NCBI GenBank assembly: GCA_016195025.1
Contig: JACQAL010000036.1
Coordinates: forward strand, 145,411-209,410
From: Bacteroidota bacterium
GTDB taxonomy: Bacteria > Bacteroidota > Bacteroidia > Palsa-948
Length of the DNA: 64,000 bases
Direction of reading: 5' to 3'
The position numbers and the translations under genes were made by a program. This document shows, in pieces, positions 25,235-34,016 of this stretch (the stretch's first letter is position 1; every line of letters starts with the position of its first letter). Below the pieces are notes generated by a model, which worked only from the letters and a program-made list of their open reading frames with translations, had not been told where the DNA came from and searched no databases.

Positions 25235-26305
25235 ATGGAGAAATACAAAGTCATTGGATTAATGTCCGGAACTTCCTTAGATGGATTGGATATTGCGTAT
25301 TGTGAATATAAAAAAAACGAAAACTGGAAATACGAAATTATAAAAGCCGAAACAATTAACTATAATAAAGAATGGAAGAAAAAATTTTCATCTGCATTTG
25401 CAAAATCAAAAAAAGAAATTTCAAAACTGGATATTGAATACGGAAAATTCATAGGAGAAAAAGTAAATTCATTCATAAAGAAAAATAAAATCAAACCCGA
25501 TTTTATTTCTTCGCACGGGCACACGGTTTTTCATCAGCCCGAAAAAAAAATCACACTTCAGATCGGAAATGGAAAAACAATTTCTTCGGTTTGCAAATTG
25601 CCGGTTATTTGTGATTTCCGTTCAGAAGATGTTGCGCTTGGCGGACAAGGTGCTCCGCTTGTTCCAATAGCCGATAAACTTCTTTTTTCGGATTATGATT
25701 TCTGTTTAAACCTCGGAGGAATCGCAAATATTTCCTATGACGATTCAAAAAGAAAAAGAATTGCCTTTGACATTTGTCCCGCAAACATTGTGCTGAATGA
25801 TTTAGCAAACAAACTCGGAAAAGAATTTGACAAGGATGGAAAAATTTCTTCCAAAGGAAAAATTAATACCGAATTGCTGAATAAATTAAATGCTTTAGAA
25901 TTTTATAAAACAAATTCTCCAAAATCTTTGGGAAGAGAATGGATTGAGAAATATTTTTTCCCTATCCTAAATTCATATAGCATTTCAATTCAGGACAAAC
26001 TCCGAACAGTTGTTGAACACATATCAATGCCAATTGCTTTGGCTGTCAATTGCCAACTGCCAACTGCTAACTGCCAACTTTTAATTACTGGCGGTGGCGC
26101 TTACAATAAATTTCTCATCGAAAAAATTTCCGCGCATACAAACTGCAAAATAATTTTGCCCGATGACAAAACCATTCAATTCAAGGAAGCAATGGCTTTT
26201 GCTTTTCTTGGCGTGTTAAGAATGCGCAATGAAATAAATATTCTGAAAAGCGTTACCGGAGCAAAGCGCGACAGTTCGGGAGGAAGAATTTTTTTTCCAA
26301 CTTAG
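25235..26305 (+). CDS. anmK: Anhydro-N-acetylmuramic acid kinase
   Basis: Recycles cell-wall anhydro-MurNAc by hydrolysing the anhydro ring and phosphorylating the sugar. It shows the ASKHA-fold signature GLMSGTSLDGLDIAY (8-22), SHGHTVFHQP, DFRSEDVALGGQGAPLVP and the late GGGAYN. Five tandem 7-bp words (26044-26078) are in frame just before GGGAYN and add residues around 270-281 (VNCQLPTANCQL), a stretch that looks foreign to the family. A TAATTTAG box ends 4 bases before the ATG. The stop overlaps the convergent gene by 4 bases. Confidence 0.95.
   Translation: MEKYKVIGLMSGTSLDGLDIAYCEYKKNENWKYEIIKAETINYNKEWKKKFSSAFAKSKKEISKLDIEYGKFIGEKVNSFIKKNKIKPDFISSHGHTVFHQPEKKITLQIGNGKTISSVCKLPVICDFRSEDVALGGQGAPLVPIADKLLFSDYDFCLNLGGIANISYDDSKRKRIAFDICPANIVLNDLANKLGKEFDKDGKISSKGKINTELLNKLNALEFYKTNSPKSLGREWIEKYFFPILNSYSISIQDKLRTVVEHISMPIALAVNCQLPTANCQLLITGGGAYNKFLIEKISAHTNCKIILPDDKTIQFKEAMAFAFLGVLRMRNEINILKSVTGAKRDSSGGRIFFPT
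26044..26078. repeat. Five 7-bp words (TGCCAAC type) inside anmK
   Basis: TGTCAAT, TGCCAAC, TGCCAAC, TGCTAAC and TGCCAAC lie in uninterrupted 7-bp register, encoding Asn-Cys-Gln-Leu-Pro repeats just before a nucleotide-binding Gly motif. Confidence 0.85.
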
Positions 26306-26625
26306 AGTTGTTCTTCATCGAAAAACTCTTCTTCGTCTTCATCATCTGCGTCTCCTCCGCTCAAAATTGAATCCTCGAGGTTTTCCAATTTCGGTTCGCC
26401 CTCATTGAAGAATTCTCCTTCCCCTTCTGCGCCTTCGGTTTCTGTGGTTTCTTCCGCTGCTGCGTTATCCCACTCTTCCGATTTTGCTTTTGCTTTTTTG
26501 GAAGACGCTTTCATCGCTTTTATTTTTTGCGATGGAGTTTTTTTCTTAGCCGCTTTTTGCTTTTTTGCTTTTGGCGCTGGCTTTGCCTTCTTTGCTTTTT
26601 TCTTTTTTGATTTTGCTTTCTTCAT
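26302..26625 (-). CDS. Small charge-segregated protein (Lys/Ala-rich head, acidic tail)
   Basis: The product has 107 residues. About 1-50 is Lys/Ala/Pro-rich, like histone H1 tails or bacterial Hc1-like proteins. About 51-107 is almost wholly acidic (DADDEDEEEFFDEEQL at the end). No domain is recognisable. A DNA- or RNA-binding basic head with a self-masking acidic tail is inference only. The coding region could also be a low-complexity frame, but the clean start, convergent 4-base overlap with anmK and consistent composition favour a real gene. Confidence 0.6.
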   Translation of the reverse strand: MKKAKSKKKKAKKAKPAPKAKKQKAAKKKTPSQKIKAMKASSKKAKAKSEEWDNAAAEETTETEGAEGEGEFFNEGEPKLENLEDSILSGGDADDEDEEEFFDEEQL

Positions 26626-26725
26626 AAAAGAAGTTTTTCAAAAATATCGCACTTGATTTCCAAGCACATTACAAAAGTAAAAACTTTTGATATAAAAAGA
26701 ATAGGAGATTACTTTTTTTTGAGAG

Positions 26726-29338
26726 TTAATTTGGCACAACAACCGAATTATATAAAGATTCAAGTTTCTGCTTTTGGCTTTGCGCATGCGCCAACTGCTG
26801 TTCAAGTTGCTTGATTTCGGTCGAACTACCCTGCTTTGCCTTCAGCGTTGAAATCTGCCCGGTAATTTTTTGTTCGCGCTCGGCATACATCTGCGCCAAA
26901 TCTTTAATTCCTTTCTGCCCGAAATAACGAATCCATTTATTGTCTTCGGTGCGGGCAATGTGCTCCAGAATTTTTATTCCGGCATTAATCGTGTCATCAG
27001 AACATTTTTTCAGAAACTCGGTATACGTATTCGCAAACGAAACATTTTCCCATCCGCTCATCTTCTCCGAAAGTTTTACGAAGAAAGGATTGTTTGCATC
27101 GCTGCCGTGCGAAGAATAAATCTGCGCAACGCCCAGCAGCATGTCCATGCTTTTTTCCGTTTCAAATTGTTTGGCAATTTTCATTGCTTCTTTTTCATCT
27201 TTCTTTGCAAGCGCGCCAAGAGAAGATCCAGCAACGGAATAGGATTTGTCATTTACTGATTGGCGATAGAGCGGAGTCAGGTCATCGTCTGTATAATTAT
27301 TCGCTAGTTGTTCAATTGCATGCGCCCTCACGGATGACTTAACATCGTTCTTTGCCAGTTCAACAAATTTTTCTTTAACTTTTGATTTATACTCTGCAGG
27401 AAGTTTTTCGGTCAGGTCAATTGCACGGTCGCGCAAATCAAAATTTTTATCGTTGAGCGCCATCACAATTACCTCCGCGGCTTCGGGAATACTCGCGAAG
27501 TTTGCACATTCTTTCAGCGCTTCCAGCCGGTCAGCATAGAGCGGGCAGTTTTTATACTCGAACGCGCGCTCCTGAACCGAAAGTTTTTCTTCCTTATTAC
27601 AGAGTAAAGATTTTTCAGCGTCTACATTTACAAAATCGGGTTTATGCGCAAGCGGAAAAGAAAAATCTTCCATAGCATTTTCAACCCACACGCGCTTGCG
27701 TTCTTTTTTCCCATCGGCATAAAAATCTATGTCGAGCGGAATTCTGAACGTTCCGAATTTTTCCAAATCCTGCAACTGCTGAATGCGCACCAAATATTTT
27801 TTCGCAGTGTCATTGTACGCATGCTGAATCAAAATTTTCGGATGGCCGATTCCATAATACCATTCATTGAAGAACCAATGTAAATCTTCTCCGGTAACTT
27901 GTTCAAATGCCAAACGTAAATTATCCGCTTCCACCGAAGTGAATTTATTTTTCTCGAGATAAAGTTTGAGCGATGCAAAGAATGCATCATCGCCCACATA
28001 TTTTCTCAGCATGTGAATCACCGCACCACCTTTATTATAAGAATGAGAATCGAACACATCATCCGGCTCGTTGTAATTGTAGCGGATAAGATGCTTTGGA
28101 TTTTTCACTGCAGATGAAAGATACCCGCGCATGGATTCATAGCCGTGCTGGTCGGCAGCGTTTCTTCCATATTTATATTCTTCCCATAAATATTCTCCAT
28201 ACGTAGCAAAACCTTCGTTGAGCGTAATGTTCGACCACTGCTCGCAAGTTACATAATCACCAAACCAATGATGAAAGAGTTCGTGCGAAATCACATCTTC
28301 ATAATCTCTGTCCAGATGCTCACGATCCGTCTGATTCAGAAATTCTCCGTGCAGCGTGGCGGAAGTATTTTCCATTGCGCCTGAAACATAATCGCGCACA
28401 ACCACCTGCGAATATTTTTCCCAGGGATATGGCGTGCCGAGTTTGCTGGAGAAAAACTCAATCATCTCAGGCGTGTTTCCGAAAATTAATTTTGTGTATG
28501 GCTCATATTCTTTCTCCACATAATAATTCACATCCATATTTTTCCATTTATCTTTTACAATCTGATAATCTCCAATCGCCATCATGGTAAGATAGGGCGC
28601 AGAGGGAAGAGATTGTTTCCAGTAATCGGTGCGCGAGCCATCGGAATTTTTTTTGGAAGAAATCAAAAGCCCGTTTGAAAGCGTTGCAAAATTTTTATGA
28701 GCCGAATCAATAGTGATAAAAATTTCCTGAGTCATTCTTTCGTTCGGCTTGTCAATGGTTGGAAGCCAGCAGGAGTTTGATTCGGGTTCGCCCTGCGTCC
28801 AGAGTTCGGTGGGTTTGTTTTTTTCTTTTCCTAAGGGATTGATGAAATACAAACCTTTGTCAGAAGAAATTGCATTGCCTGTATGAGTTTCGCGCTCGTT
28901 TGGCTTTGCTACGTAATCAATAAAAAGCTTCAGCGTATCGTTTTTTGTGTATTCTTTGTCGAGAGAAATTTTAATTTGATTTTTATCATAGTCAAATTTC
29001 AGCGGCTGCGTTGGATTTTTCAGGAGAGAAACTTCCTTCACATCAAAACCTTTTGCATCAAGAATAATTTCTTTCGCGGGATAGAAATACGGTTTGAAAG
29101 TGATAGTTGCTTTTCCGTTCAGATATTGTTTTTCCCAGTTGAAACTTACTTCCAGTTTTGTGTGAAGAATGTCAATGGCTCGGGCGGAAGAAGGGTGGAA
29201 CGGAATCGTTTCGGCTTTGTCGAGCGTGTCAGAATATTTCTGATAATATTGCTGCGCAACTTCATGCGATTTTCTGGAAGTAGTACAGGAAATAAATCCC
29301 AAAAGAAAAAAATAAATTACTGCTTTTTTCAGGTTCAT
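26726..29338 (-). CDS. M1 family aminopeptidase lipoprotein with HEAT-like C-terminus
   Basis: Zinc aminopeptidase, probably periplasmic and lipid-anchored (lipobox GFISC, Cys18). The exopeptidase loop GAMEN is at 320-324. The zinc motif HELFHHW has His352, Glu353 and His356, and Glu375 is the third ligand, 18 residues on as expected. After residue 600, helical HEAT-like repeats (AEVIVMALNDKNFDLRDRAIDL and similar) replace the usual domain, and a coiled coil (about 825-862) ends the protein. It would trim imported peptides. It stands alone. Confidence 0.93.
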   Translation of the reverse strand: MNLKKAVIYFFLLGFISCTTSRKSHEVAQQYYQKYSDTLDKAETIPFHPSSARAIDILHTKLEVSFNWEKQYLNGKATITFKPYFYPAKEIILDAKGFDVKEVSLLKNPTQPLKFDYDKNQIKISLDKEYTKNDTLKLFIDYVAKPNERETHTGNAISSDKGLYFINPLGKEKNKPTELWTQGEPESNSCWLPTIDKPNERMTQEIFITIDSAHKNFATLSNGLLISSKKNSDGSRTDYWKQSLPSAPYLTMMAIGDYQIVKDKWKNMDVNYYVEKEYEPYTKLIFGNTPEMIEFFSSKLGTPYPWEKYSQVVVRDYVSGAMENTSATLHGEFLNQTDREHLDRDYEDVISHELFHHWFGDYVTCEQWSNITLNEGFATYGEYLWEEYKYGRNAADQHGYESMRGYLSSAVKNPKHLIRYNYNEPDDVFDSHSYNKGGAVIHMLRKYVGDDAFFASLKLYLEKNKFTSVEADNLRLAFEQVTGEDLHWFFNEWYYGIGHPKILIQHAYNDTAKKYLVRIQQLQDLEKFGTFRIPLDIDFYADGKKERKRVWVENAMEDFSFPLAHKPDFVNVDAEKSLLCNKEEKLSVQERAFEYKNCPLYADRLEALKECANFASIPEAAEVIVMALNDKNFDLRDRAIDLTEKLPAEYKSKVKEKFVELAKNDVKSSVRAHAIEQLANNYTDDDLTPLYRQSVNDKSYSVAGSSLGALAKKDEKEAMKIAKQFETEKSMDMLLGVAQIYSSHGSDANNPFFVKLSEKMSGWENVSFANTYTEFLKKCSDDTINAGIKILEHIARTEDNKWIRYFGQKGIKDLAQMYAEREQKITGQISTLKAKQGSSTEIKQLEQQLAHAQSQKQKLESLYNSVVVPN

Positions 29339-29397
29339 AAATGGAGTGCAAATATGTAAGAAAAGTTTGGAGTGGAGAAATAATTAGGCGAGAAATA

Positions 29398-31797
29398 TCA
29401 ATTGACCTTGAGAATTTTTGCTACATAGGTTTTGCTTCCATCATCATTTGAACAAAAAACCATATAAACGCCTGAGCGTGCATTTTCTCCTTTAAAATTT
29501 TTTCCGTACCAGATTGCTTGCCCGCCCAGCGCTTTGGTTTGGTAAACAAGCATTCCGGTGATATCGGTAATTTTCACCACCGCATTTTCAATCAGACCCG
29601 TGATGGCAATGGGTCCTTCATAATCGGGGCGAACGGGATTTGGAAAAACATATACATCGGTAAAATCTTCGAGTCCTTGTGTGGCATCGCTGCGGTAAGA
29701 AATAATTCCTTCGGAAGTTCCGAAAAAAACTTCTCCTGTTTTAGGATGAATTACAATGGAAGTGATTTCATTGGAAAGAAGCGGGCTGTTATCGGCAGTG
29801 AAATGATTGATTTGCTGCGTGCCGTCTGCCGACATAAGATATACTCCGGAGTTTTGTGTTCCAATCCATTTCCGGTTGGCACCATCCACCGCAATGGCGG
29901 TTACTTCTTCTGTTTCGAGAAGCAGTTGCGTGTGCGTGTCCTGTTGAATAAAAATTTGCTGCGCCTTGCATCCGGTAGAAGAAAAGATCTGGTCGGCACA
30001 ATAGAAAACCATTATTCCTTTATCGGTTCCCACCCAAATTTCTCCGTCATTGTCTTCCGCGAGACACAATGCATCGGTGGGAATATCGCTGTTGTTTCCG
30101 GAAATATTATTTACGCACGAAGGAAAAGAAAGATGAATTTTATTATCATCGCCTGTTCCCCATGTTCCGTTGTCATTAAACACAAGCATTCCTCCGCTGC
30201 GCGGAAGCACCATCCACTTCTGATTATTTTTTGTCACAATAATTTGACCTATGGTAGGAGTAGTTGCTGAAGGAGAAAAATTAAAGTTCTGCCAGGTTCC
30301 ATCGGTTGCTTTGCGAACTACCAACGGGTTGGTGGCATAACAATTTGTAATCCATAAATTATTATTTTGGTCGAAGGTCATTCCGAAAATACCAACCCAG
30401 TGAAAAGTTGCATCGCCTCTCGATTGCAAACCGCTGGCTCCGGTGTTTGATTCATTCCATAAATTAACCAGCGCTCCGTTTTTAATTTCCACGATTCCCT
30501 GCCCGAGCGTTCCAAGATAAACATGTTCTTTATCAACCGGGTCAATGGCAACCGATACAATATCGCGCATGGTGTCAAGCGCAGCAATAACCGTTGTTCC
30601 AATTCCGGAAGTTCCTGTTGTGCTTGACCAGTTTTCGCTGCTGAATTTATATGCTTCTGCAAAATGAGAACTGCCTACCCATAAATCATTTCGGCTGCCG
30701 GGAGCGGTCCACAAATCGCCATTTGAGATTTGCATGGCATATACTTGTGATTTGTTTGGCCCGTTGGGGAAAAAATAATTTGTTCCGCTCCAGATTTGAT
30801 AATTTTTTACAATACCGTAATTATGGTCGGCAATCCATGTTACATCGGAAACATTATTATCTATTATTGCCTGAAAAGGGTCAAGATTTAATCCGGTTGT
30901 ATAACTGTTAATGCGTCCAAGCCAATTGAAGTTCAAGTCAAAAATATCGGTGGCGCCCGGATAAGGAATCAATAATTTATTGGCGCCAGTTTCTAATTTT
31001 CTTACAGGAAAAAATGAAGTGTCGAGCTTCAGAAAATGAGTCCATTGGGTGCCGTCATAAACATAGAGTGTATCGCATCCATAAATATTACAACTGTAAG
31101 GATGATTGTTCGCAATAATTTTTCCGGCAAAAGAAACAATGGTATTATACATTCCCTTCGGCAATAAAGAAAATTTTTGCCAGGAATTATAGTCGGCAAG
31201 GTTGGAAGAATTCCACGATGCGCGGTAAACACCCGAATCAGTGGCGGCATAAATGTAATTTGCATCGGAAGTAATATCGTGCACATTAATGTAGCCGCTG
31301 TTTTGCCCTATGTAATAGGAATCCCCGATTTCTTTTTTATCCAGATCAACCACCACAATTCCAAAACCGCAGGCGAGGTAAGCCAGCCCATTTATAAAGT
31401 AAATATTGTTAATGATTTTTTTGGCGGTAATTAATTTGCGCTTTATATCAGAAATGTTGTAAATATTTTTTCCCTGCACCAAATCAATGTTTGCATTTTT
31501 ATAGGCAATAAGCAAGGTATTATCAAAGAAATTATATCGCAGCGCACTCACATCCACATCGGATAATCCGGAAACTTTTGAAAGCGTATTAAGTTCATAC
31601 CGGTTTTTTTCCAGTTGAAACACCCCGCTTTCGCTGGCGCAATAAATCAAATCATTGCTTTGTGTAATGGAAATTCCTGCCTTGTAGGAAAGATGATTTC
31701 GCCATTGCCCGATGGCGAGTTGGCAGATTCCATCGCCTTCCATCAGAAAAAATAACAGCAAAAGCAAAAATGTGCAGGTTTTTTTCAAGGGCTTCAT
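29398..31797 (-). CDS. porZ: PorZ-like T9SS surface protein (beta-propeller with C-terminal domain)
   Basis: PorZ is part of the T9SS attachment complex with PorU, PorV and PorQ, and it presents the lipopolysaccharide acceptor. The 799-residue length is close to the known 782. The N-terminal pattern matches PorZ homologues: a signal peptide, IGQWRNHLSYKAGISITQSND, then KVSGLSDVDVSALRYN and YKNANIDLVQGKNIYNISDIKR. Two propeller domains follow with WVGTDKGIMVF-type blades. A T9SS C-terminal domain closes the protein (about 720-799, YVFPNPVRPDYEGPIAITG to GVYMVFCS). Start ATG at 31797. Confidence 0.85.
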   Translation of the reverse strand: MKPLKKTCTFLLLLLFFLMEGDGICQLAIGQWRNHLSYKAGISITQSNDLIYCASESGVFQLEKNRYELNTLSKVSGLSDVDVSALRYNFFDNTLLIAYKNANIDLVQGKNIYNISDIKRKLITAKKIINNIYFINGLAYLACGFGIVVVDLDKKEIGDSYYIGQNSGYINVHDITSDANYIYAATDSGVYRASWNSSNLADYNSWQKFSLLPKGMYNTIVSFAGKIIANNHPYSCNIYGCDTLYVYDGTQWTHFLKLDTSFFPVRKLETGANKLLIPYPGATDIFDLNFNWLGRINSYTTGLNLDPFQAIIDNNVSDVTWIADHNYGIVKNYQIWSGTNYFFPNGPNKSQVYAMQISNGDLWTAPGSRNDLWVGSSHFAEAYKFSSENWSSTTGTSGIGTTVIAALDTMRDIVSVAIDPVDKEHVYLGTLGQGIVEIKNGALVNLWNESNTGASGLQSRGDATFHWVGIFGMTFDQNNNLWITNCYATNPLVVRKATDGTWQNFNFSPSATTPTIGQIIVTKNNQKWMVLPRSGGMLVFNDNGTWGTGDDNKIHLSFPSCVNNISGNNSDIPTDALCLAEDNDGEIWVGTDKGIMVFYCADQIFSSTGCKAQQIFIQQDTHTQLLLETEEVTAIAVDGANRKWIGTQNSGVYLMSADGTQQINHFTADNSPLLSNEITSIVIHPKTGEVFFGTSEGIISYRSDATQGLEDFTDVYVFPNPVRPDYEGPIAITGLIENAVVKITDITGMLVYQTKALGGQAIWYGKNFKGENARSGVYMVFCSNDDGSKTYVAKILKVN

Positions 31798-31905
31798 GCT
31801 TGGGTTAAAAGTAGCAAAGAAACTGGAACGAAAATTTTATTGCGATATTGTGTATGACTAAAATTTTTTCGAGATTTAATTTTATTTTTGCTTTATGAAA
31901 AATCT

Positions 31906-31978
31906 GCGCCCGTAGTTCAACGGATAGAATATTTGGCTTCGGACCAAAGGGTTGGGAGTTCGAATCTCTCCGGGCGCA
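31906..31978 (+). tRNA. tRNA-Arg (anticodon TCG)
   Basis: 73 bases fold as a full cloverleaf. The acceptor GCGCCCG/CGGGCGC pairs perfectly with discriminator A, the anticodon stem is TTTGG/CCAAA around loop CTTCGGA (anticodon TCG, decoding CGN), and the T-arm GGGAG/CTCTC encloses TTCGAAT. No encoded CCA. It lies between porZ and the DUF5777 gene, both on the other strand. Confidence 0.95.
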
Positions 31979-31981
31979 CTT

Positions 31982-32956
31982 TTATTTTTTCTCCTTCTTT
32001 CCCTTAGAAGCAATTTGGAACACCCGCGAAATATTAAATCCGAATTTATAACCACCATTTTTCCAGGAATCGGGTGACTTTGGAATAAAATAATTTTCCG
32101 TAATGCCTGCCGCATTGGTGAAGTTGAGATGGAACACATGCCCGCCCGTTTCAATTTCAATGCCCACAGCCAGCGGATTATAATAAGGATTGGCAGAATT
32201 ATTTTTCCGATAGGAAGAACTCACATAAAAATAATCTGCAAGCAGGGAAAAACTCCGGCTGAGTTTCAAACGGATTCCTGCTCCCACTGCCAGCAAATCA
32301 TTTTCATCCACCGCGCTGTTGTCGGGATTTACATTTGCAAGAACATAATTGCGGTGCGTATAGGAAGGAGTAATTGCCAGCGAAAACCAAGGCGCAAACT
32401 TGCGCGCCAGAATAATCTGCGTGGTGTACACCATTCTATGCGCGAACTTTTTATTGTCATTCACCCACAAAGAATCGGCACCGGAATATAATTGCGATTC
32501 GCTTTGAGGAGTGAGCGAAGCAATACTGTAAGCAGAAATGGAAAGAGGAATTTTGTTGTCGGTAGTTTGTTCCAGGAATCTGTATTTAATGGAGGCGTCA
32601 ATATTTTCATCTCGCTTGCTCCGCCCTACTCCAACTTGCAAATGATTTGTAATGCCGTAATCAAAAGAAATGCGCACATCCGAAATTGCATCCCATCCGT
32701 AAAGCGTGTGAACTCCTCCTCCGCTTGCCGAACCAATATTTCCGAACCGGTGAGTAATCCGGAAATCCAGTTCGCCTGCTCCAACCGTTTGCGGTGTTTG
32801 CATGCTGATTACTTTAAGCGTTTTGAAAGTGGCGGTTACTTTGTTTACAGACTTATCTGGCGTGCTGGTGCTGTCAAGCATTTTCAGCAAATCATCTTGG
32901 GAAAACAAAGGAATAAAAAACAAAAAACAAAATATAAAGAGGAAAAATATTTTCAT
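31982..32956 (-). CDS. DUF5777 family outer-membrane beta-barrel protein
   Basis: The 324-residue product has a signal peptide (1-19) and a barrel pattern of amphipathic strands. Family phrases are QTVGAGELDFRITHRFGN, DAISDVRISFDYGITNHLQVGVG and FHLNFTNAAG. Function unknown, but the family is often encoded with YceI and heme or metal proteins, as here. It is the last gene of a three-gene run (cytochrome-like, YceI, DUF5777) with gaps of 14 and 6 bases. The signal-peptide core is encoded by 7-bp A-rich repeats (32911-32938). Confidence 0.82.
   Translation of the reverse strand: MKIFFLFIFCFLFFIPLFSQDDLLKMLDSTSTPDKSVNKVTATFKTLKVISMQTPQTVGAGELDFRITHRFGNIGSASGGGVHTLYGWDAISDVRISFDYGITNHLQVGVGRSKRDENIDASIKYRFLEQTTDNKIPLSISAYSIASLTPQSESQLYSGADSLWVNDNKKFAHRMVYTTQIILARKFAPWFSLAITPSYTHRNYVLANVNPDNSAVDENDLLAVGAGIRLKLSRSFSLLADYFYVSSSYRKNNSANPYYNPLAVGIEIETGGHVFHLNFTNAAGITENYFIPKSPDSWKNGGYKFGFNISRVFQIASKGKKEKK
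32911..32938. repeat. Four 7-bp A-rich words in the DUF5777 signal peptide
   Basis: GAATAAA, AAACAAA, AAACAAA and ATATAAA are in register and encode the Phe/Leu core of the signal peptide on the minus strand. Confidence 0.55.
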
Positions 32957-32962
32957 AGAAAA

Positions 32963-33517
32963 TTATTTTTTAGGATTGAATTCCGTTAAGGTGGAATTAA
33001 TTTTCGTTTCAACTATTTCGGCAATGTTCTGAGTTACCAGCGAAGGAATTTCAATGTTATGGTCTTTGAGCGCAACCGGAAATTTACTGTCAATGGTAAT
33101 TTCTCCGCCTTTCACAGTAATTGTTCCCGGAATGGTGCGTTCTTTTTCCACTCCGTGAATATTTAATTTACCCGTTACGCTTACTTTATACACTCCGTCT
33201 TTTTTATAATCAATGGTATCTTTAATTTTTCCGGAGAAGGTTGCATACGGAAATTTATCACTCTCCATGTATTTTTCGTTGAAATGTTCCTGCATTAATT
33301 TTTTTTCAAACTCAAAACCTTTGATGGTAACTTTCACGGCAATTTCATTCTTGGCGGTGTTCAGCATCACCTGTGCTGATTTACTGGTGGCAGCAATGTC
33401 TTCAATGGGCCCGTGAGAAAAAAAACTTATCTCATAACTTTTTCCTGTATAGATTTGCGCCCGGCAGAAAAAAGAAAAAAACAAAGTTGCGGCAAGAAAA
33501 AATAATTTTATTTTCAT
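32963..33517 (-). CDS. YceI-like lipocalin-fold protein
   Basis: The 184-residue exported protein (signal peptide 1-20) has the YceI beta-barrel pattern: SYEISFFSHGPIEDIAATSKS, EKYMESDKFPYATFSGKI, VTGKLNIHGVEKERTIPGTI and the closing KDHNIEIPSLVTQNIAE. YceI proteins bind isoprenoid-like lipids in the periplasm. Here the DUF5777 barrel and a cytochrome-like lipoprotein are co-encoded, suggesting a shared envelope role in electron or quinone handling. That role is inference. Confidence 0.88.
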   Translation of the reverse strand: MKIKLFFLAATLFFSFFCRAQIYTGKSYEISFFSHGPIEDIAATSKSAQVMLNTAKNEIAVKVTIKGFEFEKKLMQEHFNEKYMESDKFPYATFSGKIKDTIDYKKDGVYKVSVTGKLNIHGVEKERTIPGTITVKGGEITIDSKFPVALKDHNIEIPSLVTQNIAEIVETKINSTLTEFNPKK

Positions 33518-33531
33518 AGAATTAATTTGTT

Positions 33532-33915
33532 TTAATTATTAGGAGCACCTGCTTGCAGCCAGCAACTTATTTTATCCCTTTGTGTTTGCGGAAGCGGCCC
33601 TGCTTGCGGCATCCATCCATTAACATTGCCGTCAATCACCCGCGCTTGTATTCTTCCAGCATCCGCTTTGGCTTTAACAAGCGCGTAGGTGGTAAGGTCA
33701 TATCCGGAATAATTCCCGGCTGACGGATTGTGGCAGCCCGGATTTATACAACTCGTTTGAATAATTGGCTGTATGCTTTTCGTCCAAGTAATCGTATCGC
33801 AAAAGCCCGGAGGTGTTACATTTTGAATTCTCGGAAGAGGACCGACATCCTTCACACATGAATTCTGCAAAACGAAGAAAAGGATAACGAACAATGCGAA
33901 AAGTATTTTCTTCAT
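33532..33915 (-). CDS. Cytochrome c-like lipoprotein with a CX4CH motif
   Basis: The 127-residue product has a lipobox (LQNSC, Cys20). Its one candidate heme motif is CINPGCH, two Cys separated by four residues instead of the usual two. The rest fits a small family of Bacteroidota planctomycete-type cytochromes (ITWTKSIQPIIQTSC, then DLTTYALVKAKADAGRI and ISCWLQAGAPNN). Heme attachment is likely but unproven. A TATATTTG box (33933-33940, minus strand) lies 17 bases upstream, so this gene probably heads the three-gene operon. Confidence 0.8.
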   Translation of the reverse strand: MKKILFALFVILFFVLQNSCVKDVGPLPRIQNVTPPGFCDTITWTKSIQPIIQTSCINPGCHNPSAGNYSGYDLTTYALVKAKADAGRIQARVIDGNVNGWMPQAGPLPQTQRDKISCWLQAGAPNN

Positions 33916-34002
33916 AGATAAATAATGGAGTACAAATATAAAAATTTACCTCAAAGAATTTTTATTAAACATAATTCATTCCATTCCGAAACGCATTTTG
34001 TC

Positions 34003-34010
34003 TAATTTTG
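34003..34010 (+). promoter_or_regulatory. TAATTTTG box 6 bases before the gcdH-like start
   Basis: TAATTTTG then CTTCCT then ATG (34017). The TTG that could start the frame at 34008 overlaps the box, supporting 34017 as the start of a leaderless or nearly leaderless mRNA. Confidence 0.6.
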
Positions 34011-34016
34011 CTTCCT

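Noticed and set aside
31882-32160. Minus-strand open frame over the tRNA
   Set aside because: It is the usual spurious translation of a tRNA gene.
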